Shown one piece after another: positions 1 to 11,547 of a stretch of 64,000 nt of DNA. Position numbers and translations under genes: made by a program. The stretch is from contig JAJEKV010000038.1 in assembly GCA_021234155.1 (NCBI GenBank), positions 11,489,190 to 11,553,189 on the forward strand, given 5' to 3'. The notes under the pieces are model-generated. The model saw nothing but the letters and a program-made list of their open reading frames with translations. It was not told where the DNA came from and made no database searches. The number at the start of each line of letters is the position of its first letter. Within the stretch, counting starts at the first letter, position 1. The DNA is from Isoetes taiwanensis (lineage: Eukaryota; Streptophyta; Lycopodiopsida; Isoetales; Isoetaceae).

Positions 1-118
1 ATAATACTTCAGCATTATTGGTATTATACGTGAGCATTATTGGTATTATACGTCAGCATTATTGGTATTATACTTCAACATTATTGGTATTATACTTCAA
101 CATTATTGGATTCGTAGC
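1..118. repeat. 22-bp tandem repeat, about five copies
   Basis: A unit of the form AGCATTATTGGTATTATACG plus two bases repeats every 22 bp (starts at 11, 33 and onward) with few changes. It is AT-rich and noncoding; the short reading frame across it is only the repeat translated. Confidence 0.85.
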
Positions 119-158
119 TATAAATTCTTTTACCTTGTTTTCACTTCTCACTTTTCAT

Positions 159-985
159 CCTTGCTTCTTGCTCCTTCATCTTCCTTGTTCCTTGATCTTC
201 TTGCTACTTGATCTTCCTTGTTCCTTGATCTTCTTGCTACTTGATCTTCCTTGTTCATTGCTTCCGCTACTTGATCTTGATCCTTGTTCCTTGCTACTTC
301 ATTCCCAGGTGCTCCTTCCTACTTGATCTTGTTCCTTGCTTTTGATCTTGTTATTGCTACTTGATCTTGATCCTTGTTCCTTGCTACTTCATTCCCGTGC
401 TCCTTCCTACTTGATCTTGTTCCTTGCTCTTGATCTTGCTACTTGATCTTGTTCCTTGCTACTTGATCTTGATCCTTGCTTCTTGCTCCTTGATCTTCCT
501 TGTTCCTTGATCTTCTTGCTACTTGATCTTCCTTGTTCCTTGATCTTCTTGCTACTTGATCTTCCTTGTTCATTGCTTTCGCTACTTGATCTTGATCCTT
601 GTTCCTTGCTACTTCATTCCGTGCTCCTTCCTACTTGATCTTGTTCCTTGCTCTTGATCTTGCTATTGCTACTTGATCTTGATCCTTGTTCCTTGCTACT
701 TCATTCCCGTGCTCCTTCCTACTTGATCTTGTTCCTTGCTCTTGATCTTGCTACTTGATCTTGTTCCTTGCTACTTGATCTTGATCCTTGCTTCTTGCTC
801 CTTGATCTTCCTTGTTCCTTGATCTTCTTGCTACTTGATCTTTCTTGTTCATTGCATCTTGCTACTTGATCTTGATCCTTGTTCCTTGCTACTTCATTCC
901 GTGTCCCCGCTACTTGATCTTGTTGCTTGCTCTTGAACTTGCTACTTGCTCTCGCTCCGTGTTCCTTGTTCCGTCGGTGATCCTT
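159..985. repeat. Higher-order minisatellite built from CTACTTGATCTTG-like subunits
   Basis: Pyrimidine-rich short subunits (GATCTTCCTTGTTC, GCTACTTGATCTTG, TACTTCATTCCCGTG) form a larger unit that recurs every 312-315 bp. The segment starting CCTTGCTTCTTGCTCC appears at 159, 474 and 786. Reading frames here are Leu/Pro/Cys repeats with no sign of selection, so I do not call a gene. Confidence 0.85.
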
Positions 986-989
986 GCTT

Positions 990-1690
990 GCTTTTTTTTA
1001 AATGATTGGACCCAATCCTCCCCCGGGCTACTCCTAAGGCCGCAAGCATGCCCTGCATTCTCAGGTGGCCCGGAATGGATGAGCTATGGGACCATTTCTT
1101 GGAGTGGAGGCGCCACGCCCCACCAAGGAGCTTACAATGGAGTTGATCAACTTCATTCGAGCGATTTGATTGTGGTCATGAGCCACCGATGGAAATTAAT
1201 CCATCCGAATGTTATAGGAGACTTGCAATGAGGGGGAATGCTTGAACCCCTCCTTATCGGGACGAGATGCTACAGCAATTGAGGCCTCTTCTTCGTGGCC
1301 GGATATTTAGCACACTCTCCGGATGCATACATATCGAAGTTCATTCATGAAATTTGTAAGGGGACGGATGTATGGCCTTATTAGGGTGTACTACAATGAG
1401 TACAACGGTTTTGTGGAGTTGGGTCCGCTCTTCTTCCGTGAGTATTATCCCCGTGGAATTACTTTTCTAATGACTAGGTACCCCATATGGTGGGAAGAAT
1501 CAGCATGGGATGAGCGTGAGCTCTTGACTCCTAACCCCATGTGGGTTAGACCGCAGCTAAGGGAAAGGGAAGGGGAAGGGTTAGGAACCCGGGGAAGGTT
1601 ACTAGGGACATACATAGTTCATACTTTGGTCTCTATTGTGTTTGGAAGTTGGTATATGATACCGTGTTATTATGTTCTCTAAATATTCAT
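990..1690 (+). other. Possible decayed coding segment, unrecognised
   Basis: After the minisatellite the composition becomes more balanced and several short stretches read like protein (for example YLAHSPDAYISKFIHEI near 1,300 and GPLFFREYYPRGITFLMTRYP near 1,430), but in different frames and with stops between them. I cannot assign a family. It may be a degraded exon or transposon fragment. Confidence 0.2.
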
Positions 1691-1697
1691 GTATGTA

Positions 1698-1790
1698 TGA
1701 TACACGGGTACTGCACGTGTATAGAACCCCTGCATAAGGTCTATGATACAGGGTACTGTACACGTGTATACAACCCCTGCATAAGGTCTA
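1698..1790. repeat. 46-bp tandem duplication
   Basis: TGATACA..GGGTACTG..CACGTGTATA..AACCCCTGCATAAGGTCTA occurs at 1,698 and again at 1,744 with a few mismatches. The partial sequence TACAACCCCC follows. Each unit holds a CACGTG-like core. Confidence 0.75.
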
Positions 1791-1857
1791 TACAACCCCC
1801 ATAATAAAAAAATTCCAGTTTACTAAAAATTTTCCCATTATAATGAAATTGTGCTTC

Positions 1858-3326
1858 CCAGGGACCAAGTTACATGGTCATTTTGGCAACGAAAGAAACG
1901 CGAACCCTCTACATAGCGGTATTCCGCAGCCACCTCCTAGGCCAATTGACTACGAACGTGTTGGACATGAGCTACTTTGGTGCTTCTTGGAGAAGGGATG
2001 GTCTTCTGCCCACGAAACTTGGTCCCCAGGGTAAAGTCGATATTTTGAGTCCATTGGCAGAGTCAGTTCACAGTTTTGGAGTGGGAGAGTTGCCCGTCCG
2101 TGGCCAGGGGCCTTCGGGAGAGGACCTTTGGGGCGAACTGCTTCCGGAAGGTTTTAAGGGTCCGTCTTCTGGCATCAACACCCTCCCTCTACGTGATGAT
2201 ATTGTGCAAGATCCTGGTCGAATCTGACTAGGATACGGCCTCCAAAATATAAACCCTGTGTGTTGCTAGGTTATTGAAAGGTTTGCGTTATGGAGGTCGA
2301 GTTTTAGTCGGTTGCACTTGGGACATGGTCAAGAAGCTGCAGTTGAAAATGTGAAGCAATAGGAACTAAGGGAATGGGATTTGGATTTATCTTCCTCGAT
2401 TAGTGGCAATTAGAAGTCAAGAACACCTTTTGCGATTGCAAAATTGTTTGGGATCATTCGGGATGGCCAATAGATCAAACTTATTTATTTCAATTGCCAT
2501 GGCTCCGCATGTGTGTGTTTAGCAAAGCGCACCTAGCTATCAGAAAACGATCACATTTTGGCCTCCGAAACGTAAACCCTACAATAACCTAGCAACACAC
2601 AGGGTTTACGCACGAGGCCAAAATGTGGTCGCTTTCTAACTGATAGCTAACGGCCTTTGCTAAACACACATGCGGAGCCATGGCTTTGAAATAACAGAGT
2701 TTGGATCTATTGGCCATCCCGAATGATCCCAAACAATTTTGCTACAAAGAAAAGGCCTTTTGACTTCTAATTGCAACACCGGAGGAGGATAACTCCAAAC
2801 CCCATTCCATCAGTTCCTATTGCTTCATGTTCTCAATTGCAGTGTTTTCTCAACCATGACCCAAGTGCAACCGATTAAAACTTGACCCCCATAACGTAAA
2901 CCCTTCAATAACCTAGCAACACAATGTGGTTTACGCTTCGGAGGCTATATCCTAGTCAGATTCGACCAAAATCTTGCACAATGTCATCACGTAGAGGGAG
3001 GGTGTTGACGCCATAAGATGGACCTTTAAAACCTTTCGGAGGCAGTTCGCCCCAAAGGTCCTCTCCCAAAGAACCCCGCCATGGACGGCAACTTTCCCAT
3101 CCGAATCGTGGAACTCCACCGCCAATGGACTCAAAATGTTGACTTTACCCCGGGGAGCAAGTTTCGTGGGCAGAAGACCACCCCTTCTCCAAGAAGCACC
3201 AAAGTAGCTCATATCCAACACGTTCGTAGTCAATTGGCCTAGGAGGTGCCTGCGGAATACTGCTATGTAGAGGGTTCGTGTTTCTTTCGTTGCCAAAAAT
3301 GTCCATGTAACTTGGTCCCTGGGGTA
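1858..3326. mobile_element. Large foldback element with about 730-bp inverted arms
   Basis: The sequence from 1,858 (CCCAGGGACCAAGTTACATGG) returns in reverse complement up to about 3,326, with the symmetry centre near 2,590. Both arms encode near-identical peptides in mirrored frames (the segment PPRPIDYERVG is in both; plus-strand frame 1,843-2,034 and minus-strand frame 3,402-3,145). Inside, AACCTAGCAACACA plus TTTACG blocks recur in both orientations near 2,240, 2,570 and 2,890. The arms differ by substitutions and short indels, so the inversion is old. I see no transposase and no clear target duplication. It could be a nonautonomous foldback transposon or an inverted duplication of a gene fragment. 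Confidence 0.7.
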
Positions 3327-5043
3327 ATTTCGCCATTCCGGACGACATGGCGAAGTCGAATCTCCATTCCAGAGCCTTTGTACTGCCCGAACGACAAAAC
3401 ACTTGGTTTTCTATGCGGTCAACCGGCAGAACGCTTAGTGGTGTGATAAGTTCTCCCGGACGGATCTTGGATTTTTTTGAGCCTGCTCGAAGCAGGTTAC
3501 TTGAATGACGGATTCAACGGTCGGATAGGAAAATTGAGCTCCCGGAAGGGGGGAATTGGCATTTGCCCTCCCAGAGGAGCGCTGATAGGAAAGGCTGCCT
3601 CAACAACCTTGGATTATATTGTTTTCATTTGGATGAGACTATTGCTTATTAAGGCTCAAAATTTGGCACACAAAATATAAAAGCTCGAAATCACGGATCA
3701 GTTATTTGAGAAGTTAACTCTTGTATCAACAATGATATTTATCGAACTAGAGGAAATGATGTGGAAATTATTGGGCACATCCTAGAGCTGCAATTCTTAA
3801 TGTTAGGCTTCTAAGACACTATAACTATAAATGTAAGTCCGGATCAAATGGTAGTCTATGTAGACTTGCCGATTGACGGAAGTCATAAGTGAATGCTAGG
3901 GAAAGGCAATTGAAGCTATAAGTGCGATTATGTAATATAATAATCCTCGAACAACTCACGGGTCCGCTACACCGCAAAACCCGGCAAGAAGGAAAGATAT
4001 AGAAAGAAATGATATGCAAAATTTAATCTTGATATAGTGAATACTATGGCATAGATAAATATTGAGAAGAGGAGACAATCGAGAGCTTGCATCATCTTTT
4101 TCTATGGCTTATATGCAAACGATACACATTACATATAAGCTACTTGTCTTGTCTCAAGGAATTGGTTCAAGCCGAGGAAACAACTTAGTGTCGCTTTGTT
4201 GTTCTCGCTTTTCGTTGTGCATGTATTTCTTTTCGCCTTCGGTGAAACATAGATGTTCAATTCCTCTCAAGAAATACCAAGAAGAAAGGTTTGCTTGTGA
4301 GAAGTTCAATTTGCTATCTTGCATCTTCGCTTGTGTTGTATGCTTGATGTGAGGATGATAACCATTGATTTGTATTTTTAATTGCCCCTTACAAATTGGG
4401 TCAACATGGGGTTGTTTGACCCCATCTTGACTTTGTGCGGACGGATCATATGGATCCATAGGGAATACTCCCAAATTGTGCTATGATCTAATGGCCACAA
4501 AAATCAAAACACGCCCCCAAATGATAGATACCATAATGCCAAATTAGAGTTAATGCACTTATGAGCCTAATGACTTTGAGATCCTATAGGGAATGGTTTG
4601 CATTGTAGAAATATTCGCCGAAGATTTTTCAATTTCAATGAGTTGTCCCCAAAATTTTTCGGGCACTCATTGAGAATTAAAAATACGGAACTCTTGAGCT
4701 TATACAACTAGGAACGTGTCCCAGCCATGTTGGCAATGACCATATGGCTTGAACATAGCATAACCCATAAGGAAAGATGCCCCCCAAAGGTAGTAGAACA
4801 TAAATTATCATAAGTGATAGAAAATGAGAGTCAACCAGATCTTATTTCCTTCTAGCAAATTTGAGACACCTTGATCAATAATGCAAACTTCTCTAGTATT
4901 CAAGAAACACTAAAAGTTAAGAAATTTTCTATGAAATCAAAGGAGCCAAGTTATGGTCCCTAATCCTTTGATTTAAATTATCTTCCCATAGAAACTTTAA
5001 CCATTGAAGCAATTCATAGTCATTAAACCATTGAGGTAATCAG
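3327..5043. other. Gene-less interval
   Basis: No convincing coding region. A small perfect hairpin (CCTGCTCGAAGCAGG, near 3,482) is present. Short frames such as 4,062-4,352 lack any recognisable motif. Confidence 0.5.
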
Positions 5044-5496
5044 AGCTAAAGGGCTCGAAGCCGAGAACTTAAGCACTTCCGGGTCGTCTTCACCGCTTTA
5101 CAAAACAAACGGTTCCAAGTGTATCATTATCGCCATTCTCCCGTGCTTATATTTGCTCATTCCGACGGTTTAGGCAAGATCCTAGCAGCCATAGATGGAA
5201 ACAACAGTGCTCGAGTTTATCCCACAGGCATTACGTTGAAAAACGGCTTGTTCCCGATTCGAATTATCCCACATGCATACCTTCAATAAAGGGCTTATTC
5301 ACAACCATTGGAATTTTCGAATTTAAACAAACCTTCCCCCTTAATCATGTTAGCTTTTGCTCCATTGACAACTAGCTTTTGCTTCAAGCATGAAACAATC
5401 AATCATTCATTTTTATCATCTGACAACTCAACATTTAACAATAAGTTCAAAAATAAAGATAAATTATATATGTGAGAAAAATGGCCCATTCAATGG

Positions 5497-6480
5497 TTGA
5501 ACAACGGTCCGGATTTGGCAGAGATAAACGGCCCAGATGGTGATCCAGGTACTTTGCTCTTATTGGTCTATCATTTTCCCGCTCCCCTATTGTGCTTTCT
5601 GAACTATAGCCGATTCTCTTCAGCTCGATTCTCTTCCATTTCATGCGATTTTTCTTTTCGTTTTCCCGGTGGCGCCATCTTTCTTTCTCGAGATGGCGCT
5701 CAGATTTGTTTTGCTCCTCTGCTCTATGCTTTGCGGATTACCATAAACCATAGCCGATTTCTCTTCTGCCGATTTCCAGCCCAGCTTTCTTCTTGCCTAT
5801 TTCTCTTCTGGTAATGGCGCCGGTGGTGCTTAGCTTCATTCTTTTTTGTTGTCCGGCTTCTCTGTTGCCGCTGGAAAAGCTTGCTGCTAAGAGCTTAAAA
5901 TTTTCCTGTTTTCATGCCCGACCATCCGGCAACGTTTCTTATCTTCTGGCGATGGCACTCACTTTTGTTTATGTCACTTCTGAAAATGAGCTTGAGATCA
6001 GAGAAGCAAGCATCCGCCGAGCCTTTGTGGTCCGGGATCGAGTGGAGGTGGTGGCTTTATTAGCCGGGGAGTTCTCACTGAAGTATTGGCACAAGCAAAT
6101 GTAAAGATGCCTCGGGACATGGTAGACAATTCCGGCGCTGCCAGGAGACATTATTGTTTGGAATGATTTCCGGCAAGACCTTCTCGCAAGTTGACAAGAG
6201 CGAGGGGGTGAAGGATGATGAATCTTCAATGTGCAAGAAGGTCTTTGAGCTCTACCATTTTAATGGGATTGCAAAACGGTTGTCAATGCATCTGCAGTGG
6301 ATGATGTGATACAACAGAGGCCAAGACTGACAAGGCTAAGGGTTTCTGGTCAGTGGACTCCAGATTCAATGCTCCTAGAAAGTGCCGAATCATCTAAGGA
6401 TGGGAAATCATCTTCAGTGGAGACTGCATTCGAACGAGGTTGGTCTGGTGATGCACCTAGCATTGTATGAACTCTGGAAT
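5497..6480 (+). other. Gene-like segment of unknown family (copy 1)
   Basis: Stretches read as ordinary protein in separate frames, as expected for exons or for a sequence with indel errors. ENELEIREASIRRAF lies near 5,980, DDESSMCKKVFELYHFNGIA near 6,215 and SMLLESAESSKDGKSSS near 6,370. The same peptides occur in copy 2. A pyrimidine-rich leader precedes them and an AT-rich stretch follows. I do not recognise the family and cannot define splice sites with confidence. Confidence 0.35.
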
Positions 6481-7320
6481 TTTGTTTTTTCATTTTGTTG
6501 TTTCTGTAATACAACATAAAGAAGGGTTGGGGCTGTACTTTTGTTCGATCGCTCATACAAATATGGTGGTGGTTGTCACTGCTTTTTCCTTAGGGGAAAT
6601 GCTTGCTACAACCCTCTAACTCATTTTTTGTGGTTGTAGGAAAAGATGCAGAGAACCTCGGTGTGCAAGGGTCATAGTTTGGCCGCTTTTGTCGCCCCTT
6701 TTCGATGCCTCTCCTTCATAAATGTGAATCCTTTCTTTCTTTTTTATCTGTTTTTTTTTTTCCCTGGAGTTCAATTCTTTTCGATTACCTTATCTATTTT
6801 CGAGAGCTCCTTTAGAAGGATGTGTAATTTTGGCATTTTTTGCGCTTTAAGTATCTTCATTAATTGGGGAAGGAGTTGATGCTGGTGCAGCAGAGTTTGA
6901 AGCTGGCCTTGGAGATAAACATCGCATATGCTTTTCTTATTTCTGTCTCAACCAAGATCCGGCAAAGATATCAGACTGCCTTATTGTTTATGGGTTATGA
7001 AAGTGATTATTTTTGAATTTTACTAAGAAAACTCAAAGAGGCTTTTTTTTGAATCAAGTTGAAATTTCTTATCTTAGAAATGAAGCACATTTATCTGGAA
7101 AAAAAAAGCTAAAGAAAACATGAACTAATTTGCTCAACTCAAGTGAAACAAAACTAAAGCAAATGTAAACCAGTTTGCTTAAATAAAATGTGAGGTTGAA
7201 TTTGATTGCAATTTCAAATTATTATGCCTTTGTGGAATTGTTTGGGTTCGATTCCGAAAAGGCTTTTAGAAATAAATAAGATGAATCAAGAGCACGATTT
7301 ATGAAGTTTTTAATTTATGT

Positions 7321-7575
7321 AGCCACGTGTCAATATTCTAGTTAAAATAAATAATGTTTTTTTTTTAAAGCCACACGTACATATTTCATTGGCTAAAATA
7401 ATGCTTTTTTTATTAGTTAAAATAACGCTTTTTATTTAAAAAGCATGCCACGTGTTTATATGTCATTGTTTACGTGTTTAAAAAGTATGCCACGTGTCGA
7501 TATTTGATTAGTTAAAATATTTTTTTTATTTAAAAAGTATGCCACATGTCAATATTTCATTAGCTAAAAGGCAAT
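7321..7575. repeat. CACGTG-containing AT-rich tandem repeat (copy 1)
   Basis: About five degenerate units of 45-60 bp share the pattern GCCACGTGTCAATATTT..TTAGTTAAAATA followed by T and A runs. Each carries an ACGTG (G-box-like) core. A further ACGTG-rich, A-rich stretch follows at 7,720-8,030. Whether these cores are regulatory or only part of the repeat cannot be told from sequence alone. Confidence 0.6.
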
Positions 7576-8236
7576 TAAAAACAACACCTTGTTTTTCCTA
7601 TATGTTATTATAATGCTCTTTTACATGTCCTTATTTTAGATATAATGCTTTTTTACATGTTCTTATTTTAGAACAACAATACTTAATAGCACTAAAAACA
7701 ATAGATAGATTTCAATAACACGTGTCGTTCTCTTATAAATAACATGTGCTTTTTTTTAAAAACCATTGTTGTAAGTTAGTCTTTCACGTATAGCAATATT
7801 TAAATCTACGTGTCTTATTTTAAGGAAAAACAACACGTGGCTCCTTAAAAAAACAACAGTCAAGAAAAAAAACCACACGTCGAAAAAGTTCGGTAAAAAC
7901 AACACTGAAAAAAAAGGACACGTTGACAAAAAAAACAAAAAGTGCCAGAAAAACCACCGTGGAATTTTTTTGCCAAAAAACCACTGTCTCTTTGTGCAAA
8001 TCCGGATAAACGGGCCACGTGGACTTTTGGGGCCATTTTGGTGTTGTTTTTGGCATAAAACAACACTTCCGTACAGGTAAAAAACAACTGTGGACCAAAA
8101 ATCGGGGTCAGTGTGTAGCGTAACATTCTAATGCATGTCATGTATTGACAAACACTTCATAACAATCATGTGTGGATATGTTATGCACGAGGCTTAGATG
8201 ACAACGTTGCAAATATGTGCAAAGAAATAGTTGACC

Positions 8237-8790
8237 GATGATCCCCACAAAGGTAGGGAGTCTTGTGCTATAGGATACAACTCCACAAAGATAAGTGGAA
8301 TGAATCATATATCGAGAGAAAGTTCTCATAAAATTTGAACTGATAGTAGGTTATTCTACAATCGTATGGATTGTAGATTTCCACAAAAACCTATCAAAAT
8401 AAAACATTATATGATTATATTGATGCATACATATTCTTACATTCTCGTTTATTTGAAGAAGACAATAAAATTTTACGCTTAACATTGAACACACTAGCTT
8501 AGCCTTACAACATATTCTCAAATACAACGTCAGATATCGGGATGATCCCCACAAAGGTGGGGAGTCTTGTGTTTATAGGACACAACTCCACAAAGATGTG
8601 TGGAATAAATCATATATTGAGAGAAAGTTCCCCTGAGATTTGAAGTGATACTAGATTATTCTACAATCGTATGGGTTGTAGAGTCCCACACAAACCTACC
8701 AAAACAAAACCTGGTACGTTTGTGTTGATGTATACATAGTGTTGATACTCTTGTATTTGAAGAAGATAGGGATAGGGATAAGGATAGAAA
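8237..8790. repeat. 304-bp tandem duplication with internal hairpin (copy 1)
   Basis: A block starting GATGATCCCCACAAAGGT occurs at 8,237 and 8,541. About 170 bp of each unit are closely matched, and the remainder (GATG.ATACATA..TTTGAAGAAGA) matches more loosely. Each unit contains the near-palindrome CTACAATCGTATGGATTGTAG. Confidence 0.8.
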
Positions 8791-8849
8791 TTAAATAGAA
8801 AAAATGAAAAAAATTTGCGGGAAACCGCAAATGAGGCGTTAAAAAAGAG

Positions 8850-9770
8850 GTTTATGGATCATATATGATGATTTCCCGCGCGCGCTCCTGGCTACGGCCG
8901 GCTTCTTCAACGCCATGGCTATGGCAATTATCATCTGGTGGGCATACTCTACGCACAAGTATTTTGTTCCTCCTTCCTTTTACTCTTGATTTTTCCTTTA
9001 GATCGAGTAACAGAACTGTTATGTTTGAAATACAGGAACTTGCTGGATGGAAAGATTCAATGAAACGTTTGCGATGGCAATGGCAGATGAGGCGCTCAGC
9101 TTACGGCTGTCTCCTGGCAATGAACACCAGAGTCTTCCGCCAGACCCAAGGCATGCTCGTGCTTCCTTTCGTTTCCCTTGAGTTTAATAGTCGATTAACT
9201 GCTCTGTCTAATTTGAATGTAGGGAACTGCTCTGGTCTGTGAATCCTTGATGATTTGAAAGTTTTCTTCTGGAAGTCCAACTTCATTATTTACAGCTCTA
9301 CTCTTTGATCCCGCTATGCCATAAACCAGCGAGCTACACATGTGAAGTTCTTTGTTGCCTTAATCTTTCATTTGACTTAAAGTTTTCTTTGTGGAATGAA
9401 CTGAGTTTGAGATTTCCAGGATCCAACACTGTACAGGCGGTGATAGATAAGCACCCTTGCTTGTACTCTGTTAGATTTTCACATATCTCCCTTTGCTTCC
9501 AAGATAACCATTTTATTTGCATGTTATTCTCGCTTTGCATGAGGGCGGTAGTTAAGCACCCTTGTACTCTATTAGATTTTTACATGTCTCCCTTTGCTTC
9601 CAAAATAACCATTTTATTTGCATATTATTCTTCTTCTTGCACAGAAGCTATGGCGAATAACTGTAACTTGCAGCCCTGTAATCCTAATGTAAAGATTGCG
9701 AACACACGCTATGGTGCGCGCTTTTTGCACGCCCCAAAGGTCTCTGTGATCGTTTACATTTGATATTTCT
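8850..9770 (+). other. Candidate multi-exon gene, unrecognised (copy 1)
   Basis: Several exon-like blocks with plausible splice sites follow each other. The first reads ATAGFFNAMAMAIIIWWAYS (about 8,895-8,957), a hydrophobic, possibly membrane segment, and ends at AAG|GTATTT. The next follows TACAG and reads WMERFNETFAMAMADEALSL (from about 9,046), ending CCAAG|GCATG. Later blocks follow TGTAG (9,223), TTCCAG (9,420) and GCACAG (9,645), the last reading KLWRITVTC. I cannot name the family. The gene is repeated in the second 7.8-kb unit. Confidence 0.35.
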
Positions 9771-10084
9771 AGCTCACGACTCCCAAATAGATTAAAAGCT
9801 CTATGTTACGTTTTTGCGAGGGGTTGAATCTGTGATCGACTTTATTTATTAAGCATTTGTGGCTGTTCCCTTGAAAGACATTGCTAAATTGGTTCCAGAA
9901 ACTTGCCATAGTCCTGCCACAGCCAAATGCCTTGTTCCTTTGCTTTTTCCTCATCGGCTGTCTTGAGAGAAATCATTGAAAGATAGCTCTGCTATACCAT
10001 TTGCCAATTCCTAATTCCCGGATAATAACATTCTAGTAGCGGTTCTTTGCTAAATGATTCTTAGCTAAGTGCACTAGAATGCAA

Positions 10085-10215
10085 ACTAATAAGAGTTGGG
10101 AGTGACAGTCATTATGCTTATGCTTGGGAAAAATGGAAATATTAGGGTTCAAATCCCTGGGCACCTTGAACCTACTAAATCGATCATCAATGTTTATTCT
10201 GCTCGAATAAAAAAA
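10085..10215 (+). repeat. Possible tRNA-derived SINE fragment (copy 1)
   Basis: Contains GGTTCAAATCC (10,146-10,156), a good match to a Pol III box B, and ends in an A-rich tail (AAAAAAAAATA near 10,208). A weak A-box-like stretch lies about 50 bp upstream. Too degenerate to fold as a tRNA. The same segment recurs at 17,885-18,016 in copy 2, and a similar box-B segment is at 50,140. Confidence 0.25.
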
Positions 10216-10303
10216 AATATTATGCTAACTAAACTTGCATGTAGATTATCTCCTTTTGTTCTAAAACAATAGTTGGATGTACAATGAGCATTTCTTGATT
10301 TGT

Positions 10304-10401
10304 TATAGAAACCAATACCAATTTCGTATAACAAAACCACTGAATGTTTGATTATAGAAACCAATACCAATTTCGTATAACAAAACCACTGAATGTTTGA
10401 T
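10304..10401. repeat. 49-bp perfect tandem duplication (copy 1)
   Basis: TATAGAAACCAATACCAATT and the following 29 bp are repeated immediately (10,304 and 10,353). The same duplication is present in the second 7.8-kb unit, so it predates the large duplication. Confidence 0.85.
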
Positions 10402-11196
10402 GGAGAAACTCAAAATCATTATGTATACATAGTGGCAATGATTTCCATGTTGAGTATGCCTTCTTATATTTAGTAAATCTGTAGTAATTACATTTCCAAA
10501 GCAATATTGATTTGTCCCAATTTAAAGATGCAAGCCCTTACTATTTTGATGGCAAAACCATTACCATTTAACCTATAATATTTTCATAAAAAATTGGCAC
10601 AATTTGTTGCATGGAAGAACATTGATTCCTATGAAAAGACATAGACAACTTTTTCTCGAAACCACACTAGATGCAGATTCAATTAAAACAAATTTCGTTA
10701 GTGGTTTAAGGTCTATATTATAAACTGTATCACATATCCAAAACACAGTAATAAAGCACTATTATCAACTAGAGAAACAAACTACCATAAATAACTATGA
10801 AGGTGAACAATGCTAATAAACTAGGATAACAAATCATAAGTAGGAACCATGCTATTTAACTGGCAGCAGTTATTCAACATATTAACCCACTTAGTGATAT
10901 CACTTTATTTTAGTGGTTTCATGTAAAATTGTTGTGAAAACTGGTATTGATTCTTTTTGGGAGCCTTGTGTAGCGAGTTAGTTATGCTTTCGACCTATCC
11001 TCATTGAAGAGAGGTCGTTAAGAGATGGATCCATTATTATAGTCTACCATCCATCATATTTTCTTCTCATTAACCTAACAGTTGGTTCATAAAACCAATG
11101 TTATTGAGTAGTGCATGTGTGACTTCAAAGTACTTTAGTTTTGAATCGATACACCAAGATGGGCGTCACACAAATTCAACTCTATAAGCAAATCAA

Positions 11197-11242
11197 GAAG
11201 AGAAATGTTACTTTGGCCCTTGGCGCGATAAATTTCTTGTAG
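11197..11242. mobile_element. CACTA-like mini-palindrome, degraded (copy 1)
   Basis: AGAGAAATGTT and CGCGATAAATTTCTTGTAG flank a short damaged core. In the second large unit the same site (18,997-19,047) holds a perfect GC-rich palindrome, so this copy is either decayed or misread. CTACAAGAAATTTATCGCG on the minus strand resembles the ends of plant CACTA (En/Spm) transposons. Confidence 0.5.
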
Positions 11243-11547
11243 CATAAATGTATTCTGATTTCATTGCCCCACGTTTGTTTTGCGAAGCAATTTCCAAATA
11301 TAACTTCATTGCTTCAATGAATCAATTTCCAAATGTAAGGTGTATTTTACATGCTCCAACTTATGCCGGGCATCATAGAGCTTGTTTTCAAGTATTGTAT
11401 ATGTATACTTAACGCTAAAATTTGAACTGCTATATCACATCTGCAAGATCTAGCTGGTGGGCCAATCCAAAACAAGCTTGATTTTCAAGTATTCTAAAGG
11501 GACACTTCTCCTAAATCATTTGAAGTGGTGTATCACCTCCACAAGAT

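Noticed and set aside
18-638. Leu/Pro/Cys-rich frames at the left edge
   Set aside because: Direct translation of a minisatellite; all phases give similar strings and no domain.
8236-8790. CRISPR-like repeat-spacer array
   Set aside because: Only two units of about 300 bp with hairpins, in plant DNA; a simple tandem duplication explains it.
8766-8790. Telomere-like AGGGATAGGGATAAGG run
   Set aside because: Too short and not the plant TTTAGGG unit.
10085-10215. tRNA gene
   Set aside because: A box-B match is present, but no cloverleaf could be formed and no A box with proper spacing is evident; kept only as a weak SINE candidate.
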